A stretch of DNA of 64,000 nucleotides, taken from assembly GCA_902775605.1 (NCBI GenBank), contig CACYNE010000017.1:1-64000 (forward strand), given 5' to 3'. Within the stretch, counting starts at the first letter, position 1. The number at the start of each line of letters is the position of its first letter. The position numbers and the translations under genes are program-made. Under the pieces are notes generated by a model. That model made no database searches. It was not told the DNA's origin and was given only the letters and a program-made list of their open reading frames with translations. Origin of the DNA: an uncultured Prevotellaceae bacterium (lineage in GTDB: Bacteria; Bacteroidota; Bacteroidia; Bacteroidales; Bacteroidaceae). Positions 1 to 9,370 of the stretch are shown here, in pieces.

Positions 1-1
1 C

Positions 2-985
2 GAGCGTCGCATCAATCAGGTGCTGGCTGCTCTGAAGGAGAACGGCATCAATAGCATTGAAGAGGCTAACGAGATTTGCGAGAAGGCTGGCGTTGATCCT
101 TACCAGATGTGTGAAGAGACCCAGCGTATCTGCTTCGAGAACGCTAAATGGGCATATGTTTGCGGTGCTGCCATCGCTATCAAGAAGGGCGTGAAGAACG
201 CTGCTGAGGCTGCCGAGGCCATCGGTATCGGTCTGCAGAGCTTCTGTATCCCCGGTTCAGTGGCTGACGACCGTAAGGTTGGTCTGGGTCACGGTAACCT
301 GGCTGCTCGTCTGCTCCGCGAGGAGACCGAGTGCTTCGCATTCCTGGCTGGTCACGAGTCATTCGCTGCTGCCGAGGGTGCCATCAAGATTGCTGAGAAG
401 GCTAACAAGGTTCGCCAGAAGCCCCTCCGCGTTATTCTGAACGGTCTGGGCAAGGACGCCGCTATGATCATCAGCCGTATCAACGGTTTCACATACGTAC
501 AGACTCAGTTCGACTACTACACTGGTGAGGTGAAGGTGGTGAAGGAAGTTCCTTACTCTGACGGTCCCCGCGCCAAGGTGAAGTGCTACGGTGCTGACGA
601 CGTTCGCGAGGGCGTTGCCATCCTGTGGAAGGAGAACGTTGACGTGTCAATCACTGGTAACTCTACCAACCCCACCCGCTTCCAGCACCCCGTGGCTGGT
701 ACCTACAAGAAGGAGCGCGTGCTCGCTGGCAAGCCATACTTCTCAGTAGCTTCTGGTGGTGGTACCGGTCGTACACTGCACCCCGATAACATGGCTGCAG
801 GTCCCGCTTCTTACGGTATGACCGACACCCTGGGTCGTATGCACTCTGACGCTCAGTTCGCTGGTTCTTCTTCAGTACCTGCACACGTTGAGATGATGGG
901 CTTCCTGGGTATTGGTAACAACCCCATGGTAGGTGCTACTGTATCTATCGCTGTGGAGATTGACCTTGCTCTGAACAAGAAGTAA
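2..985 (+). CDS. GGGtGRT family protein (5' end outside window)
   Basis: The reading frame is open from base 2, so the GTG at base 20 is an internal codon and the true start lies upstream. About 327 residues are visible. The family takes its name from a GGGtGRT motif, seen here as SGGGTGRTLHPDN near residue 255. It is common in Bacteroidia and Clostridia, and its biochemical role is not established as far as I know. There is no signal peptide or membrane segment in the visible part, so it is probably cytoplasmic. Codons are strongly biased to GCT, GGT, CGT, AAG and AAC, unlike most neighbours, which suggests very high expression. A hairpin terminator follows the stop codon. Confidence 0.85.
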   Translation, partial: ERRINQVLAALKENGINSIEEANEICEKAGVDPYQMCEETQRICFENAKWAYVCGAAIAIKKGVKNAAEAAEAIGIGLQSFCIPGSVADDRKVGLGHGNLAARLLREETECFAFLAGHESFAAAEGAIKIAEKANKVRQKPLRVILNGLGKDAAMIISRINGFTYVQTQFDYYTGEVKVVKEVPYSDGPRAKVKCYGADDVREGVAILWKENVDVSITGNSTNPTRFQHPVAGTYKKERVLAGKPYFSVASGGGTGRTLHPDNMAAGPASYGMTDTLGRMHSDAQFAGSSSVPAHVEMMGFLGIGNNPMVGATVSIAVEIDLALNKK

Positions 986-1006
986 AAAATATCTCTGAAT
1001 ATTACG

Positions 1007-1075
1007 AGTTTCACGAATTGTGCGGTGTCAGTCTCTTACGGGAGTGATTTCGTATGATTCGTGAAATTCTTTTTT
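1007..1075 (+). terminator. Hairpin terminator after the GGGtGRT gene
   Basis: Arms 1007-1018 and 1057-1068 pair with one mismatch (core TTTCACGAAT/ATTCGTGAAA) and are followed by CTTTTTTATC. The hairpin covers the upstream in-frame ATG at 1054, which argues against that ATG as the start of pepT. Confidence 0.6.
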
Positions 1076-1095
1076 ATCTTCCAATAGCATTCAAA

Positions 1096-2319
1096 ATGAA
1101 TATTACTGAACGTTTCCTTAACTACACTAAGTTCGACACACAGTCGTCGGAAGAGAGCGAGACCGTGCCCAGCACATCGAAACAGCTCATCTTTGCACGC
1201 TACCTGAAGGACGAACTGGAAGAGATCGGACTGCAGGACGTGTCGCTCGATGACAAAGGATATATCTATGCCACCCTGCCTTCTAACATCAAGGGCGAGG
1301 CACCTGTCATCGGTTTCATCTCGCACTATGACACCAGTCCCGACTGTTCGGGAGCCGACATCAAGCCACATATCGTCAGCAACTACGGCGGTGGCGACAT
1401 CGAGCTCTCTGAGGGCATCATGCTCTCGCCAGGCAAATTCCCCGAACTGCTGCAGCACGTGGGCGAAGACCTCATCGTGACCGACGGCCACACCCTGCTG
1501 GGTGCCGACGACAAGGCTGGCATCGCTGAGATTGTGCAGGCCATGGTGTATCTGAAGGAACACAAGGAGATTAAGCACGGCAAGATTCGCGTTGCCTTCA
1601 ATCCCGACGAAGAGATTGGCATGGGTGCCCACCACTTCGACGTGGAGAAGTTCGGATGCGAATGGGCCTATACGATGGACGGCGGCGACGTGGGCGAGCT
1701 GGAGTTCGAAAACTTCAACGCTGCCTCGGCCAAGATCACCATCAAGGGTGTGAGTGTGCACCCAGGCTATGCCAAAGGCAAGATGCTGAACGCCAGTCTG
1801 CTGGCTGCCGAGTTTGTAAGCATGCTGCCCGCAGACGAGACCCCTGAGACCACAGAGGGCTATCAAGGCTTCTATCACCTGACGGGCATGCAGACACAGA
1901 CCGAGCAGGCCAAGCTGTCATACATCATCCGCGACCATGACCGCGAGAAGTTTGAGGACCGTAAGCACTTCATCCAGCGCGTGGTAGAGCAGATGAACGA
2001 GAAATATGGCGAAGGCACGGTAACGGCCGACATCAACGACCAGTACTACAACATGAAGGAGAAGATCGACCCTCAGATGCATGTCATCGACCTGGTGCTG
2101 CGTGCCATGCAGGAGAGCGGCGTCACTCCCAAGGTGCGTCCTATCCGTGGCGGCACCGATGGTGCACAGCTGTCGTTCAAAGGTCTGCCCTGCCCCAACA
2201 TCTTTGCTGGCGGCATCAACTTCCACGGCCCTTACGAGTTTGTACCCATACAATCGATGGAAAAGGCCATGCAGGTCGTAGTGAAGATTTGCGAGCTGAC
2301 AGCTGACTTCAATAAGTAA
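1096..2319 (+). CDS. pepT: Peptidase T (tripeptide aminopeptidase)
   Basis: Cytoplasmic M20 zinc aminopeptidase that removes the N-terminal residue from tripeptides. The protein has 407 residues, the usual PepT length. Metal-site motifs are all present: HYDTSPD near residue 77, [12 protein letters not shown] near residue 136, and NPDEEIG near residue 173, followed by [12 protein letters not shown] and the C-terminal [10 protein letters not shown] and GINFHGPYE. The ATG at 1096 ([15 protein letters not shown]) matches the family N-terminus. The upstream in-frame ATG at 1054 sits inside a terminator hairpin and was rejected. It appears to be a single-gene unit, closed by a GC-rich terminator 10 bases after the stop. 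Confidence 0.95.
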   Translation: MNITERFLNYTKFDTQSSEESETVPSTSKQLIFARYLKDELEEIGLQDVSLDDKGYIYATLPSNIKGEAPVIGFISHYDTSPDCSGADIKPHIVSNYGGGDIELSEGIMLSPGKFPELLQHVGEDLIVTDGHTLLGADDKAGIAEIVQAMVYLKEHKEIKHGKIRVAFNPDEEIGMGAHHFDVEKFGCEWAYTMDGGDVGELEFENFNAASAKITIKGVSVHPGYAKGKMLNASLLAAEFVSMLPADETPETTEGYQGFYHLTGMQTQTEQAKLSYIIRDHDREKFEDRKHFIQRVVEQMNEKYGEGTVTADINDQYYNMKEKIDPQMHVIDLVLRAMQESGVTPKVRPIRGGTDGAQLSFKGLPCPNIFAGGINFHGPYEFVPIQSMEKAMQVVVKICELTADFNK

Positions 2320-2328
2320 CACTCACAC

Positions 2329-2360
2329 ACGGCCGGCTCTCAGCAGTTCGGCCGTTTTTC
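2329..2360 (+). terminator. Rho-independent terminator after pepT
   Basis: ACGGCCG (2329-2335) pairs with CGGCCGT (2349-2355) and is followed directly by a T-rich run. Confidence 0.85.
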
Positions 2361-2373
2361 TTTTAATTCTCTC

Positions 2374-4641
2374 ATGGCAGAACTACCTACAATGATACGC
2401 GACCTGGCGCTGATACTGATGATGGCGGGCGTCGTGACGTTGGTTTTCAAGAAACTGAAACAGCCGCTGGTGCTGGGATATATCGTGGCGGGCTTCCTGG
2501 TGTCGCCTCACATGCCCTATACGGCATCTGTGGTCGATATGAAGAACATCCACCTGTGGGCCGACATTGGCGTCATGTTCCTGCTGTTCTCGCTGGGTCT
2601 CGACTTCTCGTTCAAGAAGATTCTGAAGATGGGAGCTTCGCCCATCATTTCCGTGGTATGCATCATCTTCGCCATGTCGATGCTGGGTGTCATCGTGGGC
2701 CATTCGTTCGGATGGTCGAAGATGAACTGCATCTTCCTGGGTGGCATGCTGGCCATGAGTTCCACCACTATTATATATAAGGCCTTCGATGACTTGGGAC
2801 TCAGACAACAGCAGTTTGCAAGTCTGGTGATGAGCGTGCTGATTCTGGAGGATATCCTGGCCATTGTGATGATGGTGATGCTGAGCGCCATAGCTGGCGG
2901 AAACAATCCCGACGGCGGCCAGATGCTGGGGGCAATCATGAAGATTGGCTTCTTTTTGGTGCTATGGCTCGTGGTGGGCATCTTTGCCATACCAATCTTT
3001 CTGCGCAGGGTTCGCAAACTGATCAATAACGAGGTGCTGCTCATCGTGTCACTGGGCCTTTGCTGCGCTATGGCCGTCATTTCCACAGGAGTCGGTTTCT
3101 CGTCGGCCTTCGGAGCTTTTATCATGGGCAGCATTCTGGCGGAAACCATCGAAGCGGAAAGGATAGAAAAACTCGTGGAACCAGTGAAGAACCTCTTCGG
3201 CGCTGTGTTCTTCGTGTCGGTGGGCATGCTGGTCGACCCGCAAATCCTGATAGACTACGCATTGCCTATCTTCATTCTGGTAATGACGATTATCGTGGGT
3301 CAGGCCATCTTCGGTACCCTGTCGTTCATGCTGGGCGGCGAGTCGCTGAAGTCTGCCATGCGCTGCGGCTTCTCGATGGCGCAGATTGGTGAGTTCTCGT
3401 TCATTATCGCATCGCTGGGCTTGTCGCTTGGCGTGATAGGCGATTTCCTATATCCGGTAGTGGTGGCCGTATCGGTCATAACCACGTTTCTCACACCTTA
3501 CATGATACGGTTCGCCACGCCGGCTTATGAGGCCTTGGAGAAGAGGCTCCCCAAGCGCGTCATCAAGATGATGAACCACTTGTCAATGAGTCATCCCAAC
3601 ACCTCGGAGAAGAGTCAATGGAAGAGCCTGCTCATTCAGATGAGCACCAACACGCTCGTCTATAGCATCCTGTCATCGGCAGTCGTCGCCATATCATTCA
3701 CCTTCCTATTGCCCTTCACCCGCCGATTGCTCCCTGGGTGGGAACTGCATTGGTATGCCAACGCCATCACGGGCGTCATCACCGTGCTATGTATCTCGCC
3801 CTTCCTTCGTGCAATGGTAGTAAAGAAGAATCGCAGCGAGGAGTTCAAGACCCTGTGGCGAGAGAGCAACCGCAACCGTCTCCCACTCATCTTCACCATC
3901 CTGGTGCGCGTGGGAATTGCTGTGGCTTTCCTGTTCTATATCTGCAACTACCTGACACGCTTCACCCCCGCTATCATGATTACGCTGGGATTGGTAATTA
4001 TCGTTCTCATCGTCCTCTCACGAGGCATCAAGAGACGCAGCATCCTGCTGGAGCGCCTGTTCATCAACAATCTGCGCTCACGCGATATTGAGGCGCAGGT
4101 GAGCGGCAAGAAGAAACCGCTCTATGAAGGAAAGCTGCTAGACCGCGATATCCATATTGCCGACTTCGACGTGCCCTTCAACTCAAAATGGATGGGAAGC
4201 ACCTTGCGCCAACTGAACCTAGGCCGCAAGTATGGCGTCCACGTCAGCAGCATCCTGCGCGGTGGTTTCCGTTTGAACATCCCCGACGGCAACTATATCC
4301 TCTATCCGGGCGACAAGCTACAGGTCATCGGCAGTGATGAGCAACTCACCAAATTCCGCGAAGCCATTGAAACGGAAGTGATGGGAGAAGATACTGAGAT
4401 GGAGAAGCGCGAGATGAAACTGCGACAGATCATCATCAGCGAGGACAGTCCCTTCATCGGCAAGACGATTGAAGAGAGTGGCATCCGCCGCCTGTATAAC
4501 TGCATGGTGGTGGGTCTGGAAGAAGGAAAAGAGAACCTGTCTTCTGTACCACTCACCCGCAAGTTTGAAGAGGGCGACATCCTATGGGTCGTGGGAGAAC
4601 AACAAGACCTGGACCTCATAACAACAAAAAAGGGAGCATAA
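2374..4641 (+). CDS. CPA2-family monovalent cation:proton antiporter with two RCK/TrkA-C domains
   Basis: 755-residue inner-membrane protein of the KefB/YbaL type. Residues 1-390 form about 12 hydrophobic segments with the Na_H_exchanger pattern, including FSLGLDFSFKKI and MSSTTIIYKAF near residue 125. A second membrane block of four or so segments (about 420-540) links to two C-terminal TrkA-C/RCK_C-like domains: about 590-660 (GRKYGVHVSSILRGG, then YPGDKLQVIGSDEQL) and 680-750 (EGDILWVVGEQQDL). There is no nucleotide-binding TrkA-N Rossmann motif between them, so gating would rest on the C domains alone. The substrate ion (K+ or Na+) cannot be read from sequence. It stands alone between two terminators. 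Confidence 0.85.
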   Translation: MAELPTMIRDLALILMMAGVVTLVFKKLKQPLVLGYIVAGFLVSPHMPYTASVVDMKNIHLWADIGVMFLLFSLGLDFSFKKILKMGASPIISVVCIIFAMSMLGVIVGHSFGWSKMNCIFLGGMLAMSSTTIIYKAFDDLGLRQQQFASLVMSVLILEDILAIVMMVMLSAIAGGNNPDGGQMLGAIMKIGFFLVLWLVVGIFAIPIFLRRVRKLINNEVLLIVSLGLCCAMAVISTGVGFSSAFGAFIMGSILAETIEAERIEKLVEPVKNLFGAVFFVSVGMLVDPQILIDYALPIFILVMTIIVGQAIFGTLSFMLGGESLKSAMRCGFSMAQIGEFSFIIASLGLSLGVIGDFLYPVVVAVSVITTFLTPYMIRFATPAYEALEKRLPKRVIKMMNHLSMSHPNTSEKSQWKSLLIQMSTNTLVYSILSSAVVAISFTFLLPFTRRLLPGWELHWYANAITGVITVLCISPFLRAMVVKKNRSEEFKTLWRESNRNRLPLIFTILVRVGIAVAFLFYICNYLTRFTPAIMITLGLVIIVLIVLSRGIKRRSILLERLFINNLRSRDIEAQVSGKKKPLYEGKLLDRDIHIADFDVPFNSKWMGSTLRQLNLGRKYGVHVSSILRGGFRLNIPDGNYILYPGDKLQVIGSDEQLTKFREAIETEVMGEDTEMEKREMKLRQIIISEDSPFIGKTIEESGIRRLYNCMVVGLEEGKENLSSVPLTRKFEEGDILWVVGEQQDLDLITTKKGA

Positions 4642-4656
4642 ACATGCTCCTTTTTC
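4627..4656. terminator. Bidirectional terminator between the antiporter and the LptD-like gene
   Basis: GGAGCAT (4633-4639) and ATGCTCC (4644-4650) flank an AAAC loop. Runs of A and T on either side give U-tracts in both directions, fitting two convergent genes. The left arm overlaps the antiporter stop codon. Confidence 0.75.
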
Positions 4657-4682
4657 TTTTTTGTCTTATCAAATCGAAATCC

Positions 4683-7559
4683 TTAGTACCACTGGACGGC
4701 GTTCGAGTATGACGAGCGTTTGTCGTACTTCAGCGCATCGGTCAGCGTAGAGGCGTTACAACGGAACGAGAAGTTATAACTGGTATATGGCGCCAGCACC
4801 ACCGAGCATGACATATTGAAGCAATGCAGGTCGCGAGAAAGCGAAGCCATCGTCATCGAGATCTTCTTGTTCTCGAAGTCATAGCCCGACGAAAAGGTGA
4901 TGTTCCAGCCGTCAGACAGGCGCACGTTACCACTCATGTTCAGGTTCTGCGTGAACTTATAGGGATAACGCATGGTGTTGTAGTTGAACTTCGACTTATC
5001 GGTATTTTCACGCATCGTGATACCATAGCCAAAGCTAATTGACCAGGGCAACGAGAAGTTCATATAACCGTCCTCGTCGGTCTCGGCCTTACCGGCACTC
5101 TGTTTCTTAGCGCCATGCTTGCCTTCCTCAAGGTCTTTGTCCAGGTTCGACTCCACCTCTATCTCGTCGTCGTCATCCTTCTTGTTATTCTTGTTGGCAT
5201 TTGCCGTATTCTTATCCACACGCTCACCCTTCAACCATTTGATCAAATTGGTAACCTTGTCGCTAGTCAGCGTATAGGACAGGTTCTGTGACATACCCTG
5301 GAAGCGACCAATCTTACCCTTCTCCCAATAGGTGGTGTGTTCGCTGATACGAGGCGTGGCACCTACGGAGTCGGCTTCATAGACATAACTGGCGAAAACG
5401 GCATTAATATTCAGCGTATAGCTCTTGGTCAACTTCAATCGCAGACGTGTAGTCAAATCACTCCAAGGACGTATCTTAGCCGCCATATTATAACTCATTG
5501 AGAAGCCCAGTTCGTCAATCAGACTAATCTTGCGCAACGAGTCATTGCTGTCGAACATCTTCATCTCAAGATTGTTTGACAAATCCATGTGGATGCTACC
5601 AGTCTTTCCTCGACCAGGAACACCATACAAGCCGTTGGCATAGGGCGAATACTCAACAAGCGACACCGTGCCGTCGGCATTGGTCTTCTGATAGGTCTCA
5701 TAATAACCATAGCGAGAGGTACTGAAGTCGGGCGCATAGGTAAACGTCAGCTGTGGGGTCACCACATGGCGCACAGCCTGAATCTTTCCACCCAAGAAAC
5801 GGTTTGAGGGTTTTAGGAAACCATAGAGTTTGGTTGAAGCACCCAGCGACATCGACCAATTATAGATATTATACAAACCATAGATGGTGTCGCTCACCAC
5901 TTTGTTACCATCCCACGACTGCATGGTCTTGCTGAAGTAGGTACGGTCGGTGAAATTGAACGAAGCATTCAGGTTGATATAATTAAATACGGTAAAGTTG
6001 GCACTCACTGGAATGGTGTGCTGCATACCATTGCGCCAGTCCTTCACCAGGTTGGAATGCAGCAGTTTGTCTTCCTTTGTCGAAATGCTGTTGCTGAAGC
6101 GTCCCGTGTACGACAGAGAAATTTTCTCGTACCATTTCTCCTTACCCACCATCTTCTTTCGCTTGAAGGGATAGAAACGGGCAATAGAGATATTCAGGTC
6201 GGGCATAGTCATGGCGATGGTAGAGTCGCGCATGTTCTGATTCAAGTTCAGCGTCGTGTTCAGCGACATGCCAATACTCGAGAACTTCGTGGAGTAGTTC
6301 ACAGACGAGGTACGTGTTGACTGTGTCAGCGCCTGAGGATTATACATCGACGTGAGATTGTTGCGCTCATAACTACTCGTAGCGAAGTTAACTGATGCCG
6401 AGAGGTTTGAGAACGGATTCGCCTTAGCATCCTGACGATGACTCCACTGCAGTTTAAAACTCGTGGTTTTCTGATAGTCAGGCAGGTTTTTCTCACCCTC
6501 GACCGAGTTTTGGTAACTGGCATAGAAAGAACCATTGTAACGATAGCGCTTCCTATAATTTGATGCAGCACTCACACCCCATGAGCCTTTGGTATAGATC
6601 TCGCCCAGTAGTTTCAAGTCCATCTTGTCAGACAGGGCAAAGTAATAACCGCCATCACGCAGATAGAAACCTCGCGAGGTCTCATCGCCATAGGTAGGCA
6701 TAATGAAACCACTCGAATAACTCTTAGTGAAGGGGAAAAATCCATAGGGAATGGCCAAAGGCAGGGGCACATCACACACCACCAGATAGGCCGGGCCAAA
6801 GACTACATCCTTGCCTGGACGTACCTTGGCACGAGACAGGGCAATATAGAAATCGGGATGAGGATCGTCGCAGGTGGTGTATTTACCATGCTGCAGGTAG
6901 AGCACGCCATCGCCGTCGCGCTTAGACATCTCACTGGTCAGATAACCATCTTCCTGCTGGGTATATACCTGCTGAATCAGACCTTTCTTCGTCTTGAAGT
7001 TAAAGGCCATCGTGTCACTTTCATAAGTATCGCTTCCCATCTTGAAGACTGGCGTGCCAAACAACACCTCTGAGGAATCGCGAGCACCTGTGGCATGTAC
7101 CAGCGACGAGTCCAGACACATATAGATTTTCTCACTCGTCAGGTCCATGTTCTGATACTTCACATGCGAGTCGCCAAAGAGGTGTGCCATGCCAGAACCA
7201 GCGATATAGACGATAGAGTCGTTGGCCGAGAACTCTACAGGCGAGTCGATACCCGTCTTCTTCGTTTTGTTGATACTGTCGAGTGCCAGTGAATCGTCAA
7301 TCGCCTTATTGTGGTCCAAGATAGCCTGATGCAGAGAGTCGAGCACAGGAAGCGTGTCCTTCAGAAGGGAATCCAAAGGAAATGTATCCAAAGGAACCGT
7401 ATCCATGGGAATCATATCCATGGGTAAGGTATCTGTGACAGATATAGAGTCATCTTTCGTCATCCCGTGACTGTTACCCTGAAAAGGTGCCGACGGAACG
7501 CCCGCCATCACTAAAAGGAAGACGAAAAGAAGTAAAAATATAACCGAATTGCGTTTCAC
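4683..7559 (-). CDS. LptD-like (OstA) outer-membrane LPS assembly protein
   Basis: 958 residues with an N-terminal hydrophobic signal (about residues 7-25). A short low-complexity stretch of repeated DTLPMD, DTVPLD and DTFPLD type follows (about 43-70). Then comes an OstA-like segment starting at FSANDSIVYIAG and a long beta-barrel region rich in alternating aromatic residues that ends in AVQWY, an aromatic barrel terminus. This fits the Bacteroidetes 'putative LPS assembly protein LptD' family, which places LPS at the outer-membrane surface. The GTG start is only four bases behind a TAATTTTGC promoter box, so the mRNA is probably leaderless. A lysine/aspartate-rich insert near 790-830 (KNNKKDDDDEIEVE) is likely a surface or periplasmic loop. 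Confidence 0.8.
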   Translation of the reverse strand: MKRNSVIFLLLFVFLLVMAGVPSAPFQGNSHGMTKDDSISVTDTLPMDMIPMDTVPLDTFPLDSLLKDTLPVLDSLHQAILDHNKAIDDSLALDSINKTKKTGIDSPVEFSANDSIVYIAGSGMAHLFGDSHVKYQNMDLTSEKIYMCLDSSLVHATGARDSSEVLFGTPVFKMGSDTYESDTMAFNFKTKKGLIQQVYTQQEDGYLTSEMSKRDGDGVLYLQHGKYTTCDDPHPDFYIALSRAKVRPGKDVVFGPAYLVVCDVPLPLAIPYGFFPFTKSYSSGFIMPTYGDETSRGFYLRDGGYYFALSDKMDLKLLGEIYTKGSWGVSAASNYRKRYRYNGSFYASYQNSVEGEKNLPDYQKTTSFKLQWSHRQDAKANPFSNLSASVNFATSSYERNNLTSMYNPQALTQSTRTSSVNYSTKFSSIGMSLNTTLNLNQNMRDSTIAMTMPDLNISIARFYPFKRKKMVGKEKWYEKISLSYTGRFSNSISTKEDKLLHSNLVKDWRNGMQHTIPVSANFTVFNYINLNASFNFTDRTYFSKTMQSWDGNKVVSDTIYGLYNIYNWSMSLGASTKLYGFLKPSNRFLGGKIQAVRHVVTPQLTFTYAPDFSTSRYGYYETYQKTNADGTVSLVEYSPYANGLYGVPGRGKTGSIHMDLSNNLEMKMFDSNDSLRKISLIDELGFSMSYNMAAKIRPWSDLTTRLRLKLTKSYTLNINAVFASYVYEADSVGATPRISEHTTYWEKGKIGRFQGMSQNLSYTLTSDKVTNLIKWLKGERVDKNTANANKNNKKDDDDEIEVESNLDKDLEEGKHGAKKQSAGKAETDEDGYMNFSLPWSISFGYGITMRENTDKSKFNYNTMRYPYKFTQNLNMSGNVRLSDGWNITFSSGYDFENKKISMTMASLSRDLHCFNMSCSVVLAPYTSYNFSFRCNASTLTDALKYDKRSSYSNAVQWY

Positions 7560-7563
7560 GGCT

Positions 7564-7572
7564 GCAAAATTA
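7564..7572 (-). promoter_or_regulatory. -7 promoter box for the LptD-like gene
   Basis: TAATTTTGC on the minus strand, ending four bases before the GTG start codon. No clear -33 TTTG is visible. Confidence 0.6.
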
Positions 7573-7619
7573 CACCAAAAATATGGAATATCGCCCTGTT
7601 TACGATTGTTTAACGTTGT

Positions 7620-8156
7620 TTATTCAAACATTTTTGACCATCCAAGGAACTTTTCTACTCCATCGTGTCCGAATTTCTCCAAACTCTGTGCTGTCTGTTC
7701 TACCGTCAGCACCCTGTCGGGCGCAGACTTAGAGAAGAACTTATCGGCATAGCAGATCAACTGTTCCTCCAACGAAACAGGGATAAAGTCCTCAGCAGGC
7801 AAGGGCAGCTGCTGACGGATAATCTGCTCCTTGGTAAGGCCCGTTCCCGTATGACGTTCACATACTTGAGCATGACGTATAAGTCCTTCTTTTCTAAGAA
7901 GTTCTCCACCAATCATTCCATGACAGATATAATGCTTATCGCCCTGACAGAAGATGCTGGGTGCATGGCACCAACGGATGCCAATATCATGCAGCATGGC
8001 CGCCTCTTCCACGAAGGCTCTGTCCAAATTCAATTCTGGATGTTTGTCACACGCAGCCAGACATTTCTCTGCCACCTGGCGCGAATGTTTTATCAGCAAA
8101 CGCTTCAGGTCGTCATCTTCGGGATAATATTTATCAATCAGTATTTGAAAGTCCAT
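7620..8156 (-). CDS. HD-domain phosphohydrolase-like protein
   Basis: 178-residue soluble protein. The HD signature is seen as H24 (KHSRQVAE), the HDIG pair in AAMLHDIGIRWCH near residue 55, and H near 102 in CERHTGTG. The family binds divalent metal and usually hydrolyses phosphate esters or nucleotides; no substrate can be assigned. The chosen ATG (MDFQILIDKYYPEDD) lies about 19 bases behind a good promoter box. The longer frame starting at 8198 would begin upstream of that promoter and was rejected. It is the next gene upstream of lptD on the same strand but has its own promoter, as lptD does. Confidence 0.8.
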   Translation of the reverse strand: MDFQILIDKYYPEDDDLKRLLIKHSRQVAEKCLAACDKHPELNLDRAFVEEAAMLHDIGIRWCHAPSIFCQGDKHYICHGMIGGELLRKEGLIRHAQVCERHTGTGLTKEQIIRQQLPLPAEDFIPVSLEEQLICYADKFFSKSAPDRVLTVEQTAQSLEKFGHDGVEKFLGWSKMFE

Positions 8157-8174
8157 TATTTTTGCAATTTTGAT

Positions 8175-8206
8175 GCAAAGGTAGTTAATTCCACGCACAC
8201 AACAAA
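8175..8206 (-). promoter_or_regulatory. Promoter of the HD-domain gene
   Basis: On the minus strand, TTTG (8206-8203) and TACCTTTGC (8183-8175) are separated by 19 bases, matching the Bacteroidetes -33/-7 consensus. Confidence 0.75.
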
Positions 8207-8224
8207 ACTAAATCACCAATTAAT

Positions 8225-8256
8225 TTGGTTTTTCAATCAGTTATTTGTACCTTTGC
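8225..8256 (+). promoter_or_regulatory. Promoter of the LacI-uxaA-nhaC operon
   Basis: TTG (8225-8227), 20-base spacer, TACCTTTGC (8248-8256). It lies back to back with the HD-gene promoter; about 20 bases separate the two -33 elements, so one regulator could affect both. Confidence 0.8.
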
Positions 8257-8274
8257 ACAAAAATAACAATCAAC

Positions 8275-9342
8275 ATGGCAACTGATAAGATTAGAATTAA
8301 GGATATCGCAGAGCGAGCTGGCGTGTCAGTGGGCACCGTAGACCGTGTATTGCATGAACGTCCCAACGTGTCAAAAACAGCCCGCGAGAAAGTAGAAAAA
8401 GCACTCGCCGAGATGGACTATCAACCCAACGTCTATGCCTCGGCATTGGCTTACAATAAAGACTACACCTTCTTTTGCATCATTCCCCTTCACGACAGTG
8501 AAGCTTATTGGGACGAGGTAGAACAGGGAGTCAAGGCTGCCACAGCACGCCGACGCGACTTCCACATCACTCTCAAGATGTTGTATTACGAGCGCTTCAA
8601 CGGTCCCTCGTTCGTACAGGCCACCAATGAATGCCTGGATCAGAATCCCGACGGCGTCATCGTAGTGCCTGCCAAGCTTGAAATCACGCGAGCCTTTACC
8701 GATCAGTTGGCTGATAAGAACATTCCCTTCATCCTCCTCGACTCATACCTGCCCGACCTCAAGCCGCTGGCATTCTTTGGCCAGGACTCTTTCCAGAGTG
8801 GCTATTTCGCAGCCCGTATGATGATGCTCATCGCATCGAAGGAGAAGGAAATCATGATGATGAAGCAACTCAAGGACGGTCACGTAGGCTCTAAGCAGCA
8901 GTCTAACCGTGAGACAGGTTTCCGACACTACATGCGTGACCACTTCCCTGAGATTCAGATTACCGACGTCAACCTGCCATTGGGTGAGTCAAAAGCTCAG
9001 TTTGACAAGATTCTCGAGGAATTTTTCACCACTCACCCCCACATCCACCATTGCATCACTTTCAACTCAAAGGCTCACCTCGTTGGCGAGTTCCTGCTGC
9101 GCACTAACCGACGCAATGTTCAGATTATGGGCTACGACATGGTGCCTAAGAATGCCGAGTGCGTACGTCAGGGCAGTATATCGTTTCTCATCGCCCAGCA
9201 TGCCTATATGCAGGGCTATGCTTGTATAGAGACCCTTTTCCAGGCCATTGTGCTCAAGAAGGAAGTAACGCCGGTCAACTACATGCCTATTGAGTTGCTG
9301 ACAAAAGAAAACATCGAGTTCTACAGAAGAATCAACATCTGA
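8275..9342 (+). CDS. LacI-family transcriptional regulator
   Basis: 355 residues. An N-terminal LacI helix-turn-helix (IRIKDIAERAGVSVGTVDRV, residues 5-24) is followed by a hinge (ALAEMDYQPNVYASALA) and a periplasmic-binding-protein-like sensor domain to the C-terminus. The RVLHERPNVS variant is common in Bacteroidetes members. The ATG at 8275 is used because it follows the promoter box and gives the canonical N-terminus; an earlier frame start at 8245 overlaps the -7 box. It is 28 bases upstream of altronate dehydratase, so it is probably the local regulator of hexuronate use, responding to a sugar acid or its phosphate. Ligand identity is inferred from context only. Confidence 0.88.
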   Translation: MATDKIRIKDIAERAGVSVGTVDRVLHERPNVSKTAREKVEKALAEMDYQPNVYASALAYNKDYTFFCIIPLHDSEAYWDEVEQGVKAATARRRDFHITLKMLYYERFNGPSFVQATNECLDQNPDGVIVVPAKLEITRAFTDQLADKNIPFILLDSYLPDLKPLAFFGQDSFQSGYFAARMMMLIASKEKEIMMMKQLKDGHVGSKQQSNRETGFRHYMRDHFPEIQITDVNLPLGESKAQFDKILEEFFTTHPHIHHCITFNSKAHLVGEFLLRTNRRNVQIMGYDMVPKNAECVRQGSISFLIAQHAYMQGYACIETLFQAIVLKKEVTPVNYMPIELLTKENIEFYRRINI

Positions 9343-9370
9343 TTTTGATTTTTGCGAGAACCTCACACTT

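Noticed and set aside
1054..1095. Upstream ATG of pepT
   Set aside because: It lies in the terminator hairpin of the preceding gene and adds residues absent from the PepT family.
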